Origin: JBCCGL01 sp039029275
GTDB taxonomy: Bacteria; Pseudomonadota; Gammaproteobacteria; JBCCGL01
Direction of reading: 5' to 3'
Length of the DNA stretch: 64,000 nucleotides
Assembly (NCBI GenBank): GCA_039029275.1
Contig: JBCCGL010000003.1
Coordinates: forward strand, 62,001-126,000
Shown piece by piece: positions 1 to 8,278 of the stretch. The translations under genes were made by a program, and so were the position numbers. A model generated the notes under the pieces. It was not told the origin of the DNA, searched no databases, and was given only the letters and a program-made list of their open reading frames with translations. The first letter of the stretch is position 1, and every line of letters begins with the position of its first letter.

Positions 1-2
1 TG

Positions 3-299
3 GCCGCAGTCCTGCGCTCGACGGCCGACGGCGCCACCGGGCATGCGCACGGGCATCTGGACTATTTGCGCGAAGTCGCTGATCCTGAAACGCAATTGCC
101 ATTTGGGGACACAGCGAAAAACCTCGTCGCGGCTATATCGAGTGAAACGCAAAAATACTCCGAGATGTATCCGCAAATGGCTGAAGTCGCGCGCTCCGAA
201 GGCTTCGATGAAATAGCTGAGTGGCTGGAAGGACTGGCGAAAGCGCAGCGATCACATGCTGATCGATTTCAGAGAGCTTTGGAGACGCTCGACAACTAA
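3..299 (+). CDS. Rubrerythrin-family protein, C-terminal part (5' end outside window)
   Basis: The reading frame is open from base 3, so the start lies upstream of the window. The visible part begins with a rubrerythrin-like segment (TADGATGHAHGHLDYL) and continues through a helix with ETQKYSEMYP and a second with EGFDEIAEWLEGLAKAQRSH. Spaced Glu and His residues like these form the di-iron site of rubrerythrins, which are cytoplasmic four-helix-bundle peroxide-scavenging proteins. The protein ends shortly after the helical bundle, so there is no C-terminal rubredoxin domain. The family is clear, but the gene is incomplete and its exact substrate cannot be judged. Confidence 0.85.
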   Translation, partial: AAVLRSTADGATGHAHGHLDYLREVADPETQLPFGDTAKNLVAAISSETQKYSEMYPQMAEVARSEGFDEIAEWLEGLAKAQRSHADRFQRALETLDN

Positions 300-483
300 C
301 AGACTGACTTGGCTTCCGCGTCCGCATACGCGGTAAATGCCTTTGTTTCGTCGAAAGTATTTCTGCCTCCCGACTAATTGTTACCCTCAGCCCGAATTTC
401 GTGCCATCATGCTTTTGAATCGGTTCCGAGAAATTGGCGGCCAATACGATTTTTGTGCAACTAGTTCCAATGAAGGTGAGCGA

Positions 484-1251
484 GTGAATAAACGATTCGC
501 GGATCAGTGGTACGAAATCCTGCCTATAAATGATGGAATCTCGCTCATCCGCGAAACTCATGTCGCCCCCTGGTTGCGCTGCAATATGTGGCACATTCGT
601 GGACGAACGCACGATCTGTTGATTGACACAGGTATGGGTGTCAAACCGCTCAAGTCCGAAGTTACCCAGCTACTGGAACGGCCGGTTAAGGTGATTTCGA
701 CGCATGCTCATTTTGATCACATCGGCGGTGCCCACGAGTTCGAATGCCGGCTGGGACATCGAAGCGAAGCCCACATCCATCAAAGCCCCACAGAGAAAAA
801 TACGTCCGGGTGGAATGCGTTTGTGCGTGCAGAAACATTTCTAATGGTGCCTGATGAGTCGTTTTCTTTTGAACAATACTTCGTCAAATCGGCTCCATTG
901 ACAGGCTATATCGATGAGGGTGACGTGATCGACCTGGATAATCGTCATTTTGAGATTTTTCACTTGCCGGGGCACTCACCCGGATCGATCGTATTATTTG
1001 ATCGCGCCAGCGCTACCCTGTTCAGTGGAGACGTCATTTACGATGGCGACTTGTTTGATACCGTTTACCATTCGGATCGCGAGCAGTATCGCGACAGCCT
1101 GAATCGATTAAAGGAACTGCCAGTGCAAACGATTCATGGGGGGCATTTCGAATCGTTCGGCCGTGATCGCATGCTTGAAAGAATTGACGCCTACCTACGT
1201 GGCGAAGGCCGAATCGAAAACGCGGAGGATTGGGTTAGTCAGCGGTGCTGA
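484..1251 (+). CDS. MBL-fold metallo-hydrolase, MBLAC2-like
   Basis: Metallo-beta-lactamase-fold hydrolase of about 255 residues. The metal-binding motif THAHFDH sits about one third along; a later His (LPGHSPGS) and Asp (FSGDVIYDG) complete the expected two-metal site, and HGGHFESFG near the end supplies the last His. The spacing and the phrases around the GHS and SGD motifs closely resemble human MBLAC2, an acyl-CoA thioesterase; that resemblance is from memory and the substrate here is unknown. I chose the GTG at 484 because a GAAGGTGAG ribosome site lies just before it. The frame is open further upstream, but that translation does not look like the family. Confidence 0.8.
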   Translation: MNKRFADQWYEILPINDGISLIRETHVAPWLRCNMWHIRGRTHDLLIDTGMGVKPLKSEVTQLLERPVKVISTHAHFDHIGGAHEFECRLGHRSEAHIHQSPTEKNTSGWNAFVRAETFLMVPDESFSFEQYFVKSAPLTGYIDEGDVIDLDNRHFEIFHLPGHSPGSIVLFDRASATLFSGDVIYDGDLFDTVYHSDREQYRDSLNRLKELPVQTIHGGHFESFGRDRMLERIDAYLRGEGRIENAEDWVSQRC

Positions 1252-1258
1252 GAGTGAT

Positions 1259-1981
1259 CTAAGCTACTCTCTGCGCAAACAATCGTTTGAGTGAATACAG
1301 CGACACCAGGTAGAACGTGATCGAAAGAATCAACAAGGCCGCGGCGATAAACCCAAAAAGATCAGGGGCCTTCATCAGCGTGGTCATCAAGGATTCCTCA
1401 TAGTAAAAAAACCACTGGTGATCCTTCGGGAAAATCCACTCGTGCGCGCTGTAGAAAACGCGCTCAGCCCCGCTCAACACAATCACGCATGTCAGTAAAA
1501 TGAGTATTGCAAAAGCGATCAGGTGAGATTTCACCAGTGGAGGCATTGCGACTTTTTGGTGACGTTGAACAAAAACAAGAAGCACTAAAGCGGCTAGAGA
1601 GCTAATCCCGAGAACGTTCACTTTTGAAATTAAATCCGCGACATCACGCAAATGAGTGACTTCTGCGTCAGTTAAAAACACGCCAAGTTTTTGGCCGTCA
1701 GGTGCTGCGTATTCGATTGCAGCAAGGCTCTCTGCGTCAGATGTCACGCCGAAAACGATTTCAGAAAATATTCTGAAATGCTCGTGTGTGTCCGTCATCT
1801 CGAAAGAATGACGGTAGCGGTTCTTGGGTGCAAATTCGTTGATTGTCTTGTCGATGTGCAAAAGCTTGTATCCCGACGGATACAAAAAATCGTTTTTCGC
1901 CAACACAATCCACGCGGCGTAGGTGCAACTGATGAACAAACAGGTAAACAGCAAGAACCAGATTGCGCGGGAGTAAATCAT
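1259..1981 (-). CDS. DUF1461-like integral membrane protein
   Basis: About 240 residues with a hydrophobic N-terminal segment (residues about 5-27), a soluble stretch of about 85 residues, then three further hydrophobic segments. The soluble part ends in LTDAEVTHLRDV, and the second half has HEWIFPKDHQWFFYYEES between two helices. This arrangement matches DUF1461/TIGR01906, a membrane family of unknown function in which an 'xEhxHhxDV' helix precedes the second membrane segment. It converges on the MBL gene with a 7-base gap and lies 25 bases downstream of the CPBP gene on the same strand, so the two minus-strand genes are probably co-transcribed. Function unknown. Confidence 0.7.
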   Translation of the reverse strand: MIYSRAIWFLLFTCLFISCTYAAWIVLAKNDFLYPSGYKLLHIDKTINEFAPKNRYRHSFEMTDTHEHFRIFSEIVFGVTSDAESLAAIEYAAPDGQKLGVFLTDAEVTHLRDVADLISKVNVLGISSLAALVLLVFVQRHQKVAMPPLVKSHLIAFAILILLTCVIVLSGAERVFYSAHEWIFPKDHQWFFYYEESLMTTLMKAPDLFGFIAAALLILSITFYLVSLYSLKRLFAQRVA

Positions 1982-2006
1982 ATCAGCTCACATTATTCTT
2001 GTTGTT

Positions 2007-2822
2007 TTAAGGCCACCAACGGGTGGGCAATCGATTGGATTGAAGCAGTGCGAGCAGGTCCATACTCAGCGCAATGGTGACGTGTACTCCCACGCCACCC
2101 CACATTGAGCGTGATCGCAATGCCAGCACTCCCAGTAAAATGCCAAACGGGATCGCGCCGGTTGCCTCCAGCCACGGTTTGGGGAAGTGGATCATCAAAT
2201 ACGGAACCATCATGACGAAAATCGCGGCAGCGCCAAATTGCGGTTTGCACGCGTGCAGAACGAATCCGCGAAAGAAAAATTCCAACGCGACAAATTGGAC
2301 GATATACAGGCACTCCCACATCAACAGGTCTGCCCAGCTACGCGAGGCGAATCGATAAAACGGATAGTGATTGGCAAAGTCTTCACGAAAGCTGACTAAA
2401 AAGGCAAAGAAAACAATCGGCAATGCCAGCGCAACGTAGTACTGAAAGTACTGCCGTGTTGCTCCTATGCCTGTACCGTAATCAGACAGTCTCTCCTTCA
2501 ACACTACACGGATGACAAATACCGGTATTAACACATAGCCAATCAAATGCCATGCTGCCCACCACGCGTTGCTGTAAAGATGAAAAAATAGGCTGCCGCG
2601 CAGATCGACGTACGCGGATTTACCGAACATCAGCACCACCGATTGTTGAAACGTTGACGAGAACTTCAGGTAGTGAATCAGCAGCAGGCAGATCGCCATG
2701 GTAAACAGCACAATCGCAGGCTTTCGGTAGTCGACAATTTTCTTGTTTTCAGAGGCCTCCTTGTCGATGGCTTTGAGCGCCTCGATAAATCGCATGGGAT
2801 GCCATTGGTGGAATATGCTCAT
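2007..2822 (-). CDS. CPBP-family intramembrane metalloprotease
   Basis: Multi-spanning membrane protein of 271 residues. The C-terminal half holds the CPBP (CAAX protease and bacteriocin-processing) signatures: LEFFFRGF, MIHFPKPW, and a late GVHVTIALSMDLLAL. The Glu, Arg and His residues of these motifs are the predicted metal and catalytic residues of this Rce1-like family. Bacterial members are often linked to bacteriocin immunity or prenyl-protein processing, but none of those partners is nearby and the substrate is unknown. The start at 2822 (MSIFHQW) gives a short cytoplasmic N-terminus before the first membrane helix. Confidence 0.85.
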   Translation of the reverse strand: MSIFHQWHPMRFIEALKAIDKEASENKKIVDYRKPAIVLFTMAICLLLIHYLKFSSTFQQSVVLMFGKSAYVDLRGSLFFHLYSNAWWAAWHLIGYVLIPVFVIRVVLKERLSDYGTGIGATRQYFQYYVALALPIVFFAFLVSFREDFANHYPFYRFASRSWADLLMWECLYIVQFVALEFFFRGFVLHACKPQFGAAAIFVMMVPYLMIHFPKPWLEATGAIPFGILLGVLALRSRSMWGGVGVHVTIALSMDLLALLQSNRLPTRWWP

Positions 2823-2959
2823 TTGTTAATCACAAGCCCTTATCGTTGCGGCGCCCGGCCAGGGCGATAACCTCAGATCGACACATTAGTTTTGCGCATA
2901 CATGCTTTGACGTATCATAGCGCGCTAAATCGATAATAAATTGGATTTGGGAGAAGAGT

Positions 2960-3481
2960 TTGGCGTCGCGTGAGTTCTGTTTTCAATTTGCCTATCAATT
3001 GTATCGCGAAGGAGAGGACGGCGGTGAAGCAGTTGGCAATATTTGGCGCGTGGGTCAGGCCCTCAAACTCGACGCCAATACCAGTCAGCAAATCGCCGAT
3101 CAGCTAAAACGCGAAGGCTTGATGGAGTACATTAGTTTCGAGGGTGATGCGTCGTTGACAAGTTTCGGCACGGCCGCGATCATGCAGGCATTGTCTGATA
3201 CGAATCAGGCAACCGTTTATTTCCCTCCCATCGCAAACCTTTTGCCAGACGGCGACAAAAACGCCGCCATCATAACGTCCGCAAGTGTCAATGCCTTTAT
3301 TGACGACCTCACCGAACAAGCCGAGCTGATGCTACTCAATGAGAACGAAAAAATTGATTTAGAGCAGGGGATTTCACTACTGGAGGAATACATTGCATCG
3401 GGCGCGTGCGACGCCTCGAGTTTACGTGCCGGATTGGAAAAAGTGAATCAGCTTCTCGCCGCTGAACACCCGCTTGAGTGA
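2960..3481 (+). CDS. Hypothetical protein with winged-helix-like N-terminus
   Basis: Not a family I can name. The 173-residue product starts with a helix (REFCFQFAYQLYREGEDGG), then a helix-turn-helix-like part in which DANTSQQIADQLKREG followed by LMEYI reads like a recognition helix and wing. The C-terminal third is acidic and helical. It begins with TTG at 2960 behind a GGGAGAAGAG ribosome site. A downstream start is possible but would cut into the first helix. It lies 18 bases before the HAD gene on the same strand, so the two are probably transcribed together. DNA binding is only an inference. Confidence 0.6.
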   Translation: MASREFCFQFAYQLYREGEDGGEAVGNIWRVGQALKLDANTSQQIADQLKREGLMEYISFEGDASLTSFGTAAIMQALSDTNQATVYFPPIANLLPDGDKNAAIITSASVNAFIDDLTEQAELMLLNENEKIDLEQGISLLEEYIASGACDASSLRAGLEKVNQLLAAEHPLE

Positions 3482-3499
3482 CAGGTAAAAGGTGAGCTA

Positions 3500-3949
3500 A
3501 TGTATATTTGCGTGGACTTCGACGGCACTATTGTTGATCACTGCTACCCTGATATCGGACGGCCGGTTCCTGGAGCGATTGAGTGGATGAAAAAGTGGAT
3601 GCGTCACGATGCGAAGCTCATTTTGTACACAATGCGAGCAGACGGAAACAGCGCCGGCAAAGTGCTCACCGAAGCGGTCGACTACCTGCGCGAATACCAT
3701 CTGCATTTTTTTGGCGTCAACCACAATCCAGATCAAGCCGAGTGGAGCAACAGCCCCAAGGTGTACGCCAACATTTACGTCGACGACAGCGCGCTCGGCT
3801 GCCCTCTGATTCAGCCCAAAGGCTTTCGCCGCCCGTGCGTGGATTGGTCAAAAGTTGGCCCGGAAGTCGAAGGTATTTTAAAGGGTTCCCGCGGTAAGCG
3901 CGTCAGTGGCGCGGTGGGTAGTCGACTGGGCAAAATAATCGGCAAATAG
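3500..3949 (+). CDS. HAD-superfamily phosphatase-like protein
   Basis: Small (149 aa) HAD-fold protein. Motif I is VDFDGTI at the extreme N-terminus (nucleophile Asp about residue 6, followed by the acid Asp two residues on). Motif II is the Thr in LILYTMRAD. A C-terminal YVDDSALG supplies the acidic motif IV. There is no room for a large cap domain, so a small phosphorylated metabolite or nucleotide is a plausible substrate, as in phage-type HAD hydrolases. The last 20 residues are basic and glycine-rich. The physiological substrate cannot be inferred from the neighbours. Confidence 0.75.
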   Translation: MYICVDFDGTIVDHCYPDIGRPVPGAIEWMKKWMRHDAKLILYTMRADGNSAGKVLTEAVDYLREYHLHFFGVNHNPDQAEWSNSPKVYANIYVDDSALGCPLIQPKGFRRPCVDWSKVGPEVEGILKGSRGKRVSGAVGSRLGKIIGK

Positions 3950-4075
3950 TGTGCGGTCTATTAATATTTAGAGAGATAGCCTTGCCGAGATTCGGGTTAA
4001 CGCGTATACCCTATGTTCGCCGTTTTCAAAATCTGATATGCGGCGGTTTTCCAAGACACAACATGAGATCACATC

Positions 4076-4474
4076 ATGTTTCAAATGATCAGAAATTTTG
4101 CAACAGCGCTGACTGCGATATTGGTTTTATCCGCCTGCGTCGGGAATCACGAAATGCCCGCGACGATGAGTGAAGACGAAAAATTTGCTGTCGAACAGCT
4201 ACAGTGGCTGGACAAAGCGGATCCAGTTAAAGACGCTGCTGCAGCCGTCGCCAGCGGAAAGCGCGAGTTACTGTCCACAGGTGTGCGCGGCGGCGTACTG
4301 CCCGGCGTTGACCCTGAGAAATCAGCTGACTATGCGGAAACATGCGGCTACACCTTAGTTGCGGGCGGTACAGACGTCATTCGCGGCGATACGCATCGCG
4401 CCTACCTTAAACGTGCCAGCGAGTACGCGAAAGCGTACAACCGCGAAATGATCAACCATTGTTCACTCGACTAA
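4076..4474 (+). CDS. Small putative lipoprotein, unknown function
   Basis: 132 residues with a lipoprotein signal: a basic/hydrophobic N-terminus ending in LVLSAC, so Cys21 would be the lipidated residue. The mature part is short and hydrophilic and contains two more cysteines (ETCGYTL and NHCSLD) that could form a disulfide in the periplasm. I do not recognise the family. The next gene (TPR lipoprotein) starts 14 bases downstream, suggesting one transcript of envelope proteins. The start is the first ATG; no strong ribosome site is visible. Confidence 0.65.
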   Translation: MFQMIRNFATALTAILVLSACVGNHEMPATMSEDEKFAVEQLQWLDKADPVKDAAAAVASGKRELLSTGVRGGVLPGVDPEKSADYAETCGYTLVAGGTDVIRGDTHRAYLKRASEYAKAYNREMINHCSLD

Positions 4475-4488
4475 GCTCCGCGTTCACC

Positions 4489-4965
4489 ATGCGTTTGGTT
4501 TTAATTTTGAGCATTGCACTCGCGCTTGTTATTTCTGGATGCAGCAACGCGCCACAGAAAAAATCGAGCAGTGATCTGTCAACGCAAGATTTATCACCAA
4601 TTGGGTCGCAATCCGGCGCTATTCAGCATTCGCTGGATGATCCGGATGTCGCAGTGCTGTGGACACGAGCTGAACTTGCACGCGAAGAAAAGCAGTTTGC
4701 GGAAGCCAGCTTTCACATCGAGCAAGCGCTCCGCGTAATCCCTGACGATCCGGTGCTCTGGAGTCGACTCGCGGAGCTGCAAATGTTGCAGGAAGAAACC
4801 GTGCTGGCGGAGAACTATGCGGCCAAGTCAAACGCCCTGGCAAGCGATAACCGACCGCTGCAACATCGCAATTGGCTGATTATTCAGCACGCGCGTGATA
4901 AGCGCGGTGATGTACTCGGCGCGCGCGAAGCACAAGTTGAAGTGCGAAATCTTAGCGAGGAATAA
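4489..4965 (+). CDS. TPR-like lipoprotein
   Basis: The frame is open from a TTG at 4459, but the ATG at 4489 gives a clean lipoprotein signal: MRLVLILSIALALVISGC, with Cys18 as the lipidation site. After a Ser-rich linker, the segments AVLWTRAELAREEKQFAEAS and DPVLWSRLAELQMLQEE look like paired tetratricopeptide-type helices. This suggests an outer-membrane-anchored protein-binding scaffold of about 158 residues. It resembles the small TPR lipoproteins common in gammaproteobacteria; the partner is unknown. It lies 50 bases upstream of the helicase gene. Confidence 0.65.
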   Translation: MRLVLILSIALALVISGCSNAPQKKSSSDLSTQDLSPIGSQSGAIQHSLDDPDVAVLWTRAELAREEKQFAEASFHIEQALRVIPDDPVLWSRLAELQMLQEETVLAENYAAKSNALASDNRPLQHRNWLIIQHARDKRGDVLGAREAQVEVRNLSEE

Positions 4966-5015
4966 CCCAAAGCGGGTGAGGGCAATAACTGATAGACTCC
5001 GCCGCGAGTTTTGTC

Positions 5016-6974
5016 ATGCCTCCTCAGGTTCGGAACCTCCCATTGCAGTCACTGCCCGATTCGATAACTGACATTCTTGGCACCGATGGTCCGTTTGCCG
5101 AGCATCTCGACGGCTTTGCGCCGCGCGCGCAACAACAGATGTTGGGTGAGGCGATTCAGCATTTGCTCGACAACGGCAGTACGCTAATCTGCGAAGCGGG
5201 CACGGGTGTTGGTAAAACCTTCGCGTATCTGGTGCCAGCGCTTTTATCCGGTCTCAAAATTATTATCTCGACGGGTACGAAACACCTGCAGGACCAGCTC
5301 TATCATCAGGATTTACCACTGGTTAAAAAGGCGCTTCGCAGCGATGTCAGTATTGCACTGCTAAAAGGCCGCGCGAACTATATATGCCGACATCGGCTGG
5401 CGGAGGCCAGCGGGCATCCGGCGCTGTCGCAGGCAAATTTGCTTTCGCAACTTTCGCAGGTACGGGCGTGGGCAAAGACGACCGAATCCGGCGACATCAG
5501 CGAAATGACCGATTTGCCCGAGGACGCACCGATATGGCGCTACGTAGTTTCGGACGCCGACTACAACAGTGCGCTTGAGCCGGAGCAGCTCAAGGATTGT
5601 TTCGTACAGGCCGCGCGCAAAGCCGCGCAAGCGGCTGACATCGTCGTCGTCAACCACCATCTTTTCTTTGCCGATTTGGCTTTAAAGGAAGAGGGATTCG
5701 GGGAGGTGCTTCCAAGCGCTAACGCGTTCATACTGGACGAGGCACATCAGATTCCTGAAATAGCAACACAGTTTTTTGGCAGTCGCGTAAGCAGTCGCCA
5801 GTTAAACGATTTGGTGCGCGATACCACCGCCGAGCAACTGCGCGATGCGCCTGATATGAGCGAGCTGCGCGATGCCGTCGACGCACTGGCAAAAGCGGGA
5901 CGGGATTTCCGATTGTCGTTGGGTGTGCAACCAACGCGCGATCAATGGCGATCCATGGCAGACAAAAATGATGTGCGCCACGCCATCGACGAGCTTCATA
6001 CGCGCTACTCCGCGCTTGCTGATCAACTGGAAATAGCAGCCGAACGCGGCAAAGGCTTGACTGCCTGCTTGCGTCGATGCGTGTCGCAGCTGTCGGTTCT
6101 CGACCGCTACATAGACACTGCAACTGGTAATTCGTGGATTCAGTGGTTCGAAACTTTTCGTAACGGATACGCCTTGAGTTTAACGCCGCTCGACGTGGCG
6201 GAACCGTTTCAGCGGTCGGTCAATGCGCTCAGCGCCACATGGGTGTACACCTCGGCAACATTGTCGGTAGGCGGAACGTTCGATCACTTTCAAAAACAGC
6301 TCGGTATTGAAGACGCCGCGCATTGCCGTCAGGAAAGCCCATTTGACTACCAGCGCAATGCACTTCTGTATTTACCCGAAGGTTTGCCGCAGCCGAGTGA
6401 TCGGCGTTTCACGGAGGCCGCGCTCGAGGCCGCATTTCCCGTGATTCAGTTCAGCGGTGGCCGCACATTTTTTCTCTTTACCAGCTATCGCGCCCTGCAT
6501 ATCGCCGCCGAGTGGCTGGAAGATAAGCTCGATGTTCCAATGCTGGTGCAGGGTGAAGCGCCCAAGCGCGAGCTGATCGCCGAGTTTCAGGCGCTCGGCA
6601 ACGCCGTTTTGCTGGGGACTTCCAGCTTTTGGGAAGGTGTCGACGTGCGCGGGCAGGCGCTCTCTTGCGTGATCATCGACAAGCTGCCATTTGCATCGCC
6701 CGGTGACCCGGTCATGCAGGCGCGCATCGACGCGATTTCATCATCGGGCGGCAATGCCTTTTTTGATTATCAGGTCCCACAGGCAGCGATTGCGCTGAAG
6801 CAAGGCGTTGGTCGCTTGATCCGCGATGTGCAGGATTGGGGGCTGGTGATGATTTGCGATCCCCGCCTGACGACGAAATCCTACGGGAAAATGTTTTTGA
6901 ACAGCTTGCCGAATTTTCCGGTGACTAGTTCGCTGCAAACCGTACGCGAATTTTTTGAGCGGCATTCGCCATGA
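5016..6974 (+). CDS. yoaA: YoaA/DinG-type superfamily 2 DNA helicase
   Basis: XPD/DinG-family 5'-3' DNA helicase of 652 residues. Walker A is EAGTGVGKT (about residues 60-68), the DEAH box is ILDEAH (about 239-244), and the C-terminal GVGRLIRD carries the motif VI arginines. YoaA in E. coli works with the clamp-loader subunit HolC at blocked forks. Family members normally coordinate a 4Fe-4S cluster with four cysteines. Here Cys124 (NYIC) and Cys195 (KDC) are present, but the two middle positions, 11 and 6 residues before Cys195, are Asn184 and Pro189. The cluster may therefore be absent or altered. The stop overlaps the tsaB start by 4 bases, indicating translational coupling. Confidence 0.9.
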   Translation: MPPQVRNLPLQSLPDSITDILGTDGPFAEHLDGFAPRAQQQMLGEAIQHLLDNGSTLICEAGTGVGKTFAYLVPALLSGLKIIISTGTKHLQDQLYHQDLPLVKKALRSDVSIALLKGRANYICRHRLAEASGHPALSQANLLSQLSQVRAWAKTTESGDISEMTDLPEDAPIWRYVVSDADYNSALEPEQLKDCFVQAARKAAQAADIVVVNHHLFFADLALKEEGFGEVLPSANAFILDEAHQIPEIATQFFGSRVSSRQLNDLVRDTTAEQLRDAPDMSELRDAVDALAKAGRDFRLSLGVQPTRDQWRSMADKNDVRHAIDELHTRYSALADQLEIAAERGKGLTACLRRCVSQLSVLDRYIDTATGNSWIQWFETFRNGYALSLTPLDVAEPFQRSVNALSATWVYTSATLSVGGTFDHFQKQLGIEDAAHCRQESPFDYQRNALLYLPEGLPQPSDRRFTEAALEAAFPVIQFSGGRTFFLFTSYRALHIAAEWLEDKLDVPMLVQGEAPKRELIAEFQALGNAVLLGTSSFWEGVDVRGQALSCVIIDKLPFASPGDPVMQARIDAISSSGGNAFFDYQVPQAAIALKQGVGRLIRDVQDWGLVMICDPRLTTKSYGKMFLNSLPNFPVTSSLQTVREFFERHSP

Positions 6975-7672
6975 ATATTTTGGCCGTTGATACGGCAACT
7001 GAAATTTGCAGTGTTGCCGTTGCGAGCGGAGATACTGTTGTTGCACGTTCGCAAGAAACGGCGCGTGATCATTCCAGACTCATTTTGCCGATGCTGGAGA
7101 AGCTGCTTGCAGAGGCCGGCATTTCAAAATCGGAAATCGATGGCATTGCTTTTGGTCATGGTCCCGGAAGTTTCACCGGCGTGCGCATCGGTGTTGGTGT
7201 TGCGCACGGTCTGGCCCTGGCGCTGGATTGCCCTGTTGTTGGCGTGTCAAATCTCGCTGCAATTGCGCAACGGTGTTTGCGGGAGAACACTGAACCGAAC
7301 GTACTGGTCGCAATCGATGCCCGTATGAATGAAGTATATTGGGGAGCGTTCTGCTCAGATGAAAACGGGTTGATGCGCGCGGGGCTTGTCGAACAGGTAA
7401 CTGCACCGGAGGCGGTAAAATGCCCAAAATCAGATAATACCGAGTGGATCGGCGCAGGGACGGGATGGGTGACGTATAAAGACGCTCTCTCCTTGGCAAC
7501 TGCAAATCTGAATGTACGCGGGTCGATGCATCAATTGCCACTGGCGCAGGACATCCTCACGCTGGCCAAGGACGATTTTGAATCCGGGCGCGCGATGGCC
7601 CCGGAACTGGCGCAACCTGTCTATCTTCGTAACAAGGTTGCGCAAACTGTAAGCGAACGGCAAAACACGTAA
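6971..7672 (+). CDS. tsaB: tRNA threonylcarbamoyladenosine biosynthesis protein TsaB
   Basis: TsaB is the inactive ASKHA-fold partner of TsaD in making the universal t6A37 modification of ANN-decoding tRNAs. The 233-residue product begins MNILAVDTATEICSVA and has the family segments GHGPGSFTGVRIGV (about residues 61-75) and IDARMNEVYW (about 115-125), with the expected C-terminal part ending ELAQPVYLR. The length fits E. coli TsaB (231 aa). The start ATG overlaps the helicase stop (ATGA). The yoaA-tsaB pair is also found in E. coli. Partner genes tsaD, tsaE and tsaC are not in this window. Confidence 0.95.
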   Translation: MNILAVDTATEICSVAVASGDTVVARSQETARDHSRLILPMLEKLLAEAGISKSEIDGIAFGHGPGSFTGVRIGVGVAHGLALALDCPVVGVSNLAAIAQRCLRENTEPNVLVAIDARMNEVYWGAFCSDENGLMRAGLVEQVTAPEAVKCPKSDNTEWIGAGTGWVTYKDALSLATANLNVRGSMHQLPLAQDILTLAKDDFESGRAMAPELAQPVYLRNKVAQTVSERQNT

Positions 7673-7732
7673 GCGCGATTTCCGCACCGTCAATGTGATC
7701 TACGCGCGGTGGAATCGCGTAACCAAGGAGTA

Positions 7733-8230
7733 ATGAAAAAGGAAAAGGCAATGCGCGCAGTCACCTTTGCTTTTTGCATCGTCTCGGGTCTTGTTTGCAC
7801 TTCGATTGCGCAAGCCGAAGAATTACACCCCAAACCCTCGCTATCGCCGCAACAGGTTGTCGAAACTGTGCTAAACGCGCTGGCAAATAATGATCAACCC
7901 TTCCCGGACGCGGGCATCGAAACCACGTTCCGGTTTGCTGCGCCGTCTAACAAACAAGTTACTGGCCCGATCGAACGATTCAAGATCCTGGTAAAGAACG
8001 ATACGTATAGGGATCTAATCGGGCATGAGCGGTACGAAATCGCTAAATCGGTTGTCGGTGAATTCTCAGCCTATGTACCCGTTTCGCTGTGGACTGAGGA
8101 CGGACGCAATGTCGGGTTTATGTTTCGACTCGGAAAACAATCACAGGAACCCTACGAAGGTGTCTGGATGACCGAAGCCGTTTTCCCGATTGATATCAAA
8201 AAGGCCAAAATCCCCGGAGTCAGCGCCTGA
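7733..8230 (+). CDS. Secreted DUF4864-like protein
   Basis: I take the ATG at 7733, which follows an AAGGAG ribosome site by 4 bases; an in-frame ATG at 7709 lacks one. The product of about 165 residues starts with a signal peptide ending around IAQA-EE, so it is probably periplasmic. The mature part contains FRFAAPSNKQVTGPIERF, which resembles the 'FASP.NR..TGP..RF' segment of DUF4864, a small SnoaL/NTF2-like family found in bacteria and plant plastids. Function unknown. It lies 60 bases after tsaB and converges with the amidotransferase gene. Confidence 0.6.
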   Translation: MKKEKAMRAVTFAFCIVSGLVCTSIAQAEELHPKPSLSPQQVVETVLNALANNDQPFPDAGIETTFRFAAPSNKQVTGPIERFKILVKNDTYRDLIGHERYEIAKSVVGEFSAYVPVSLWTEDGRNVGFMFRLGKQSQEPYEGVWMTEAVFPIDIKKAKIPGVSA

Positions 8231-8278
8231 TTGACAATTGCGATGGGCGCGATTTTGATAATCGAGTTTTAGTTTCTT

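Noticed and set aside
133..612. 159-codon minus-strand frame near the left edge
   Set aside because: It overlaps the rubrerythrin end and the MBL gene on the other strand and has no family features.
3949..4075. Possible small gene between the HAD and lipoprotein genes
   Set aside because: The only frame here continues into the lipoprotein gene out of phase and has no ribosome site or recognisable features.
8231..8278. Terminator between the convergent DUF4864-like and amidotransferase genes
   Set aside because: The best hairpin (CGATT/AATCG) has only five pairs and an interrupted T run.
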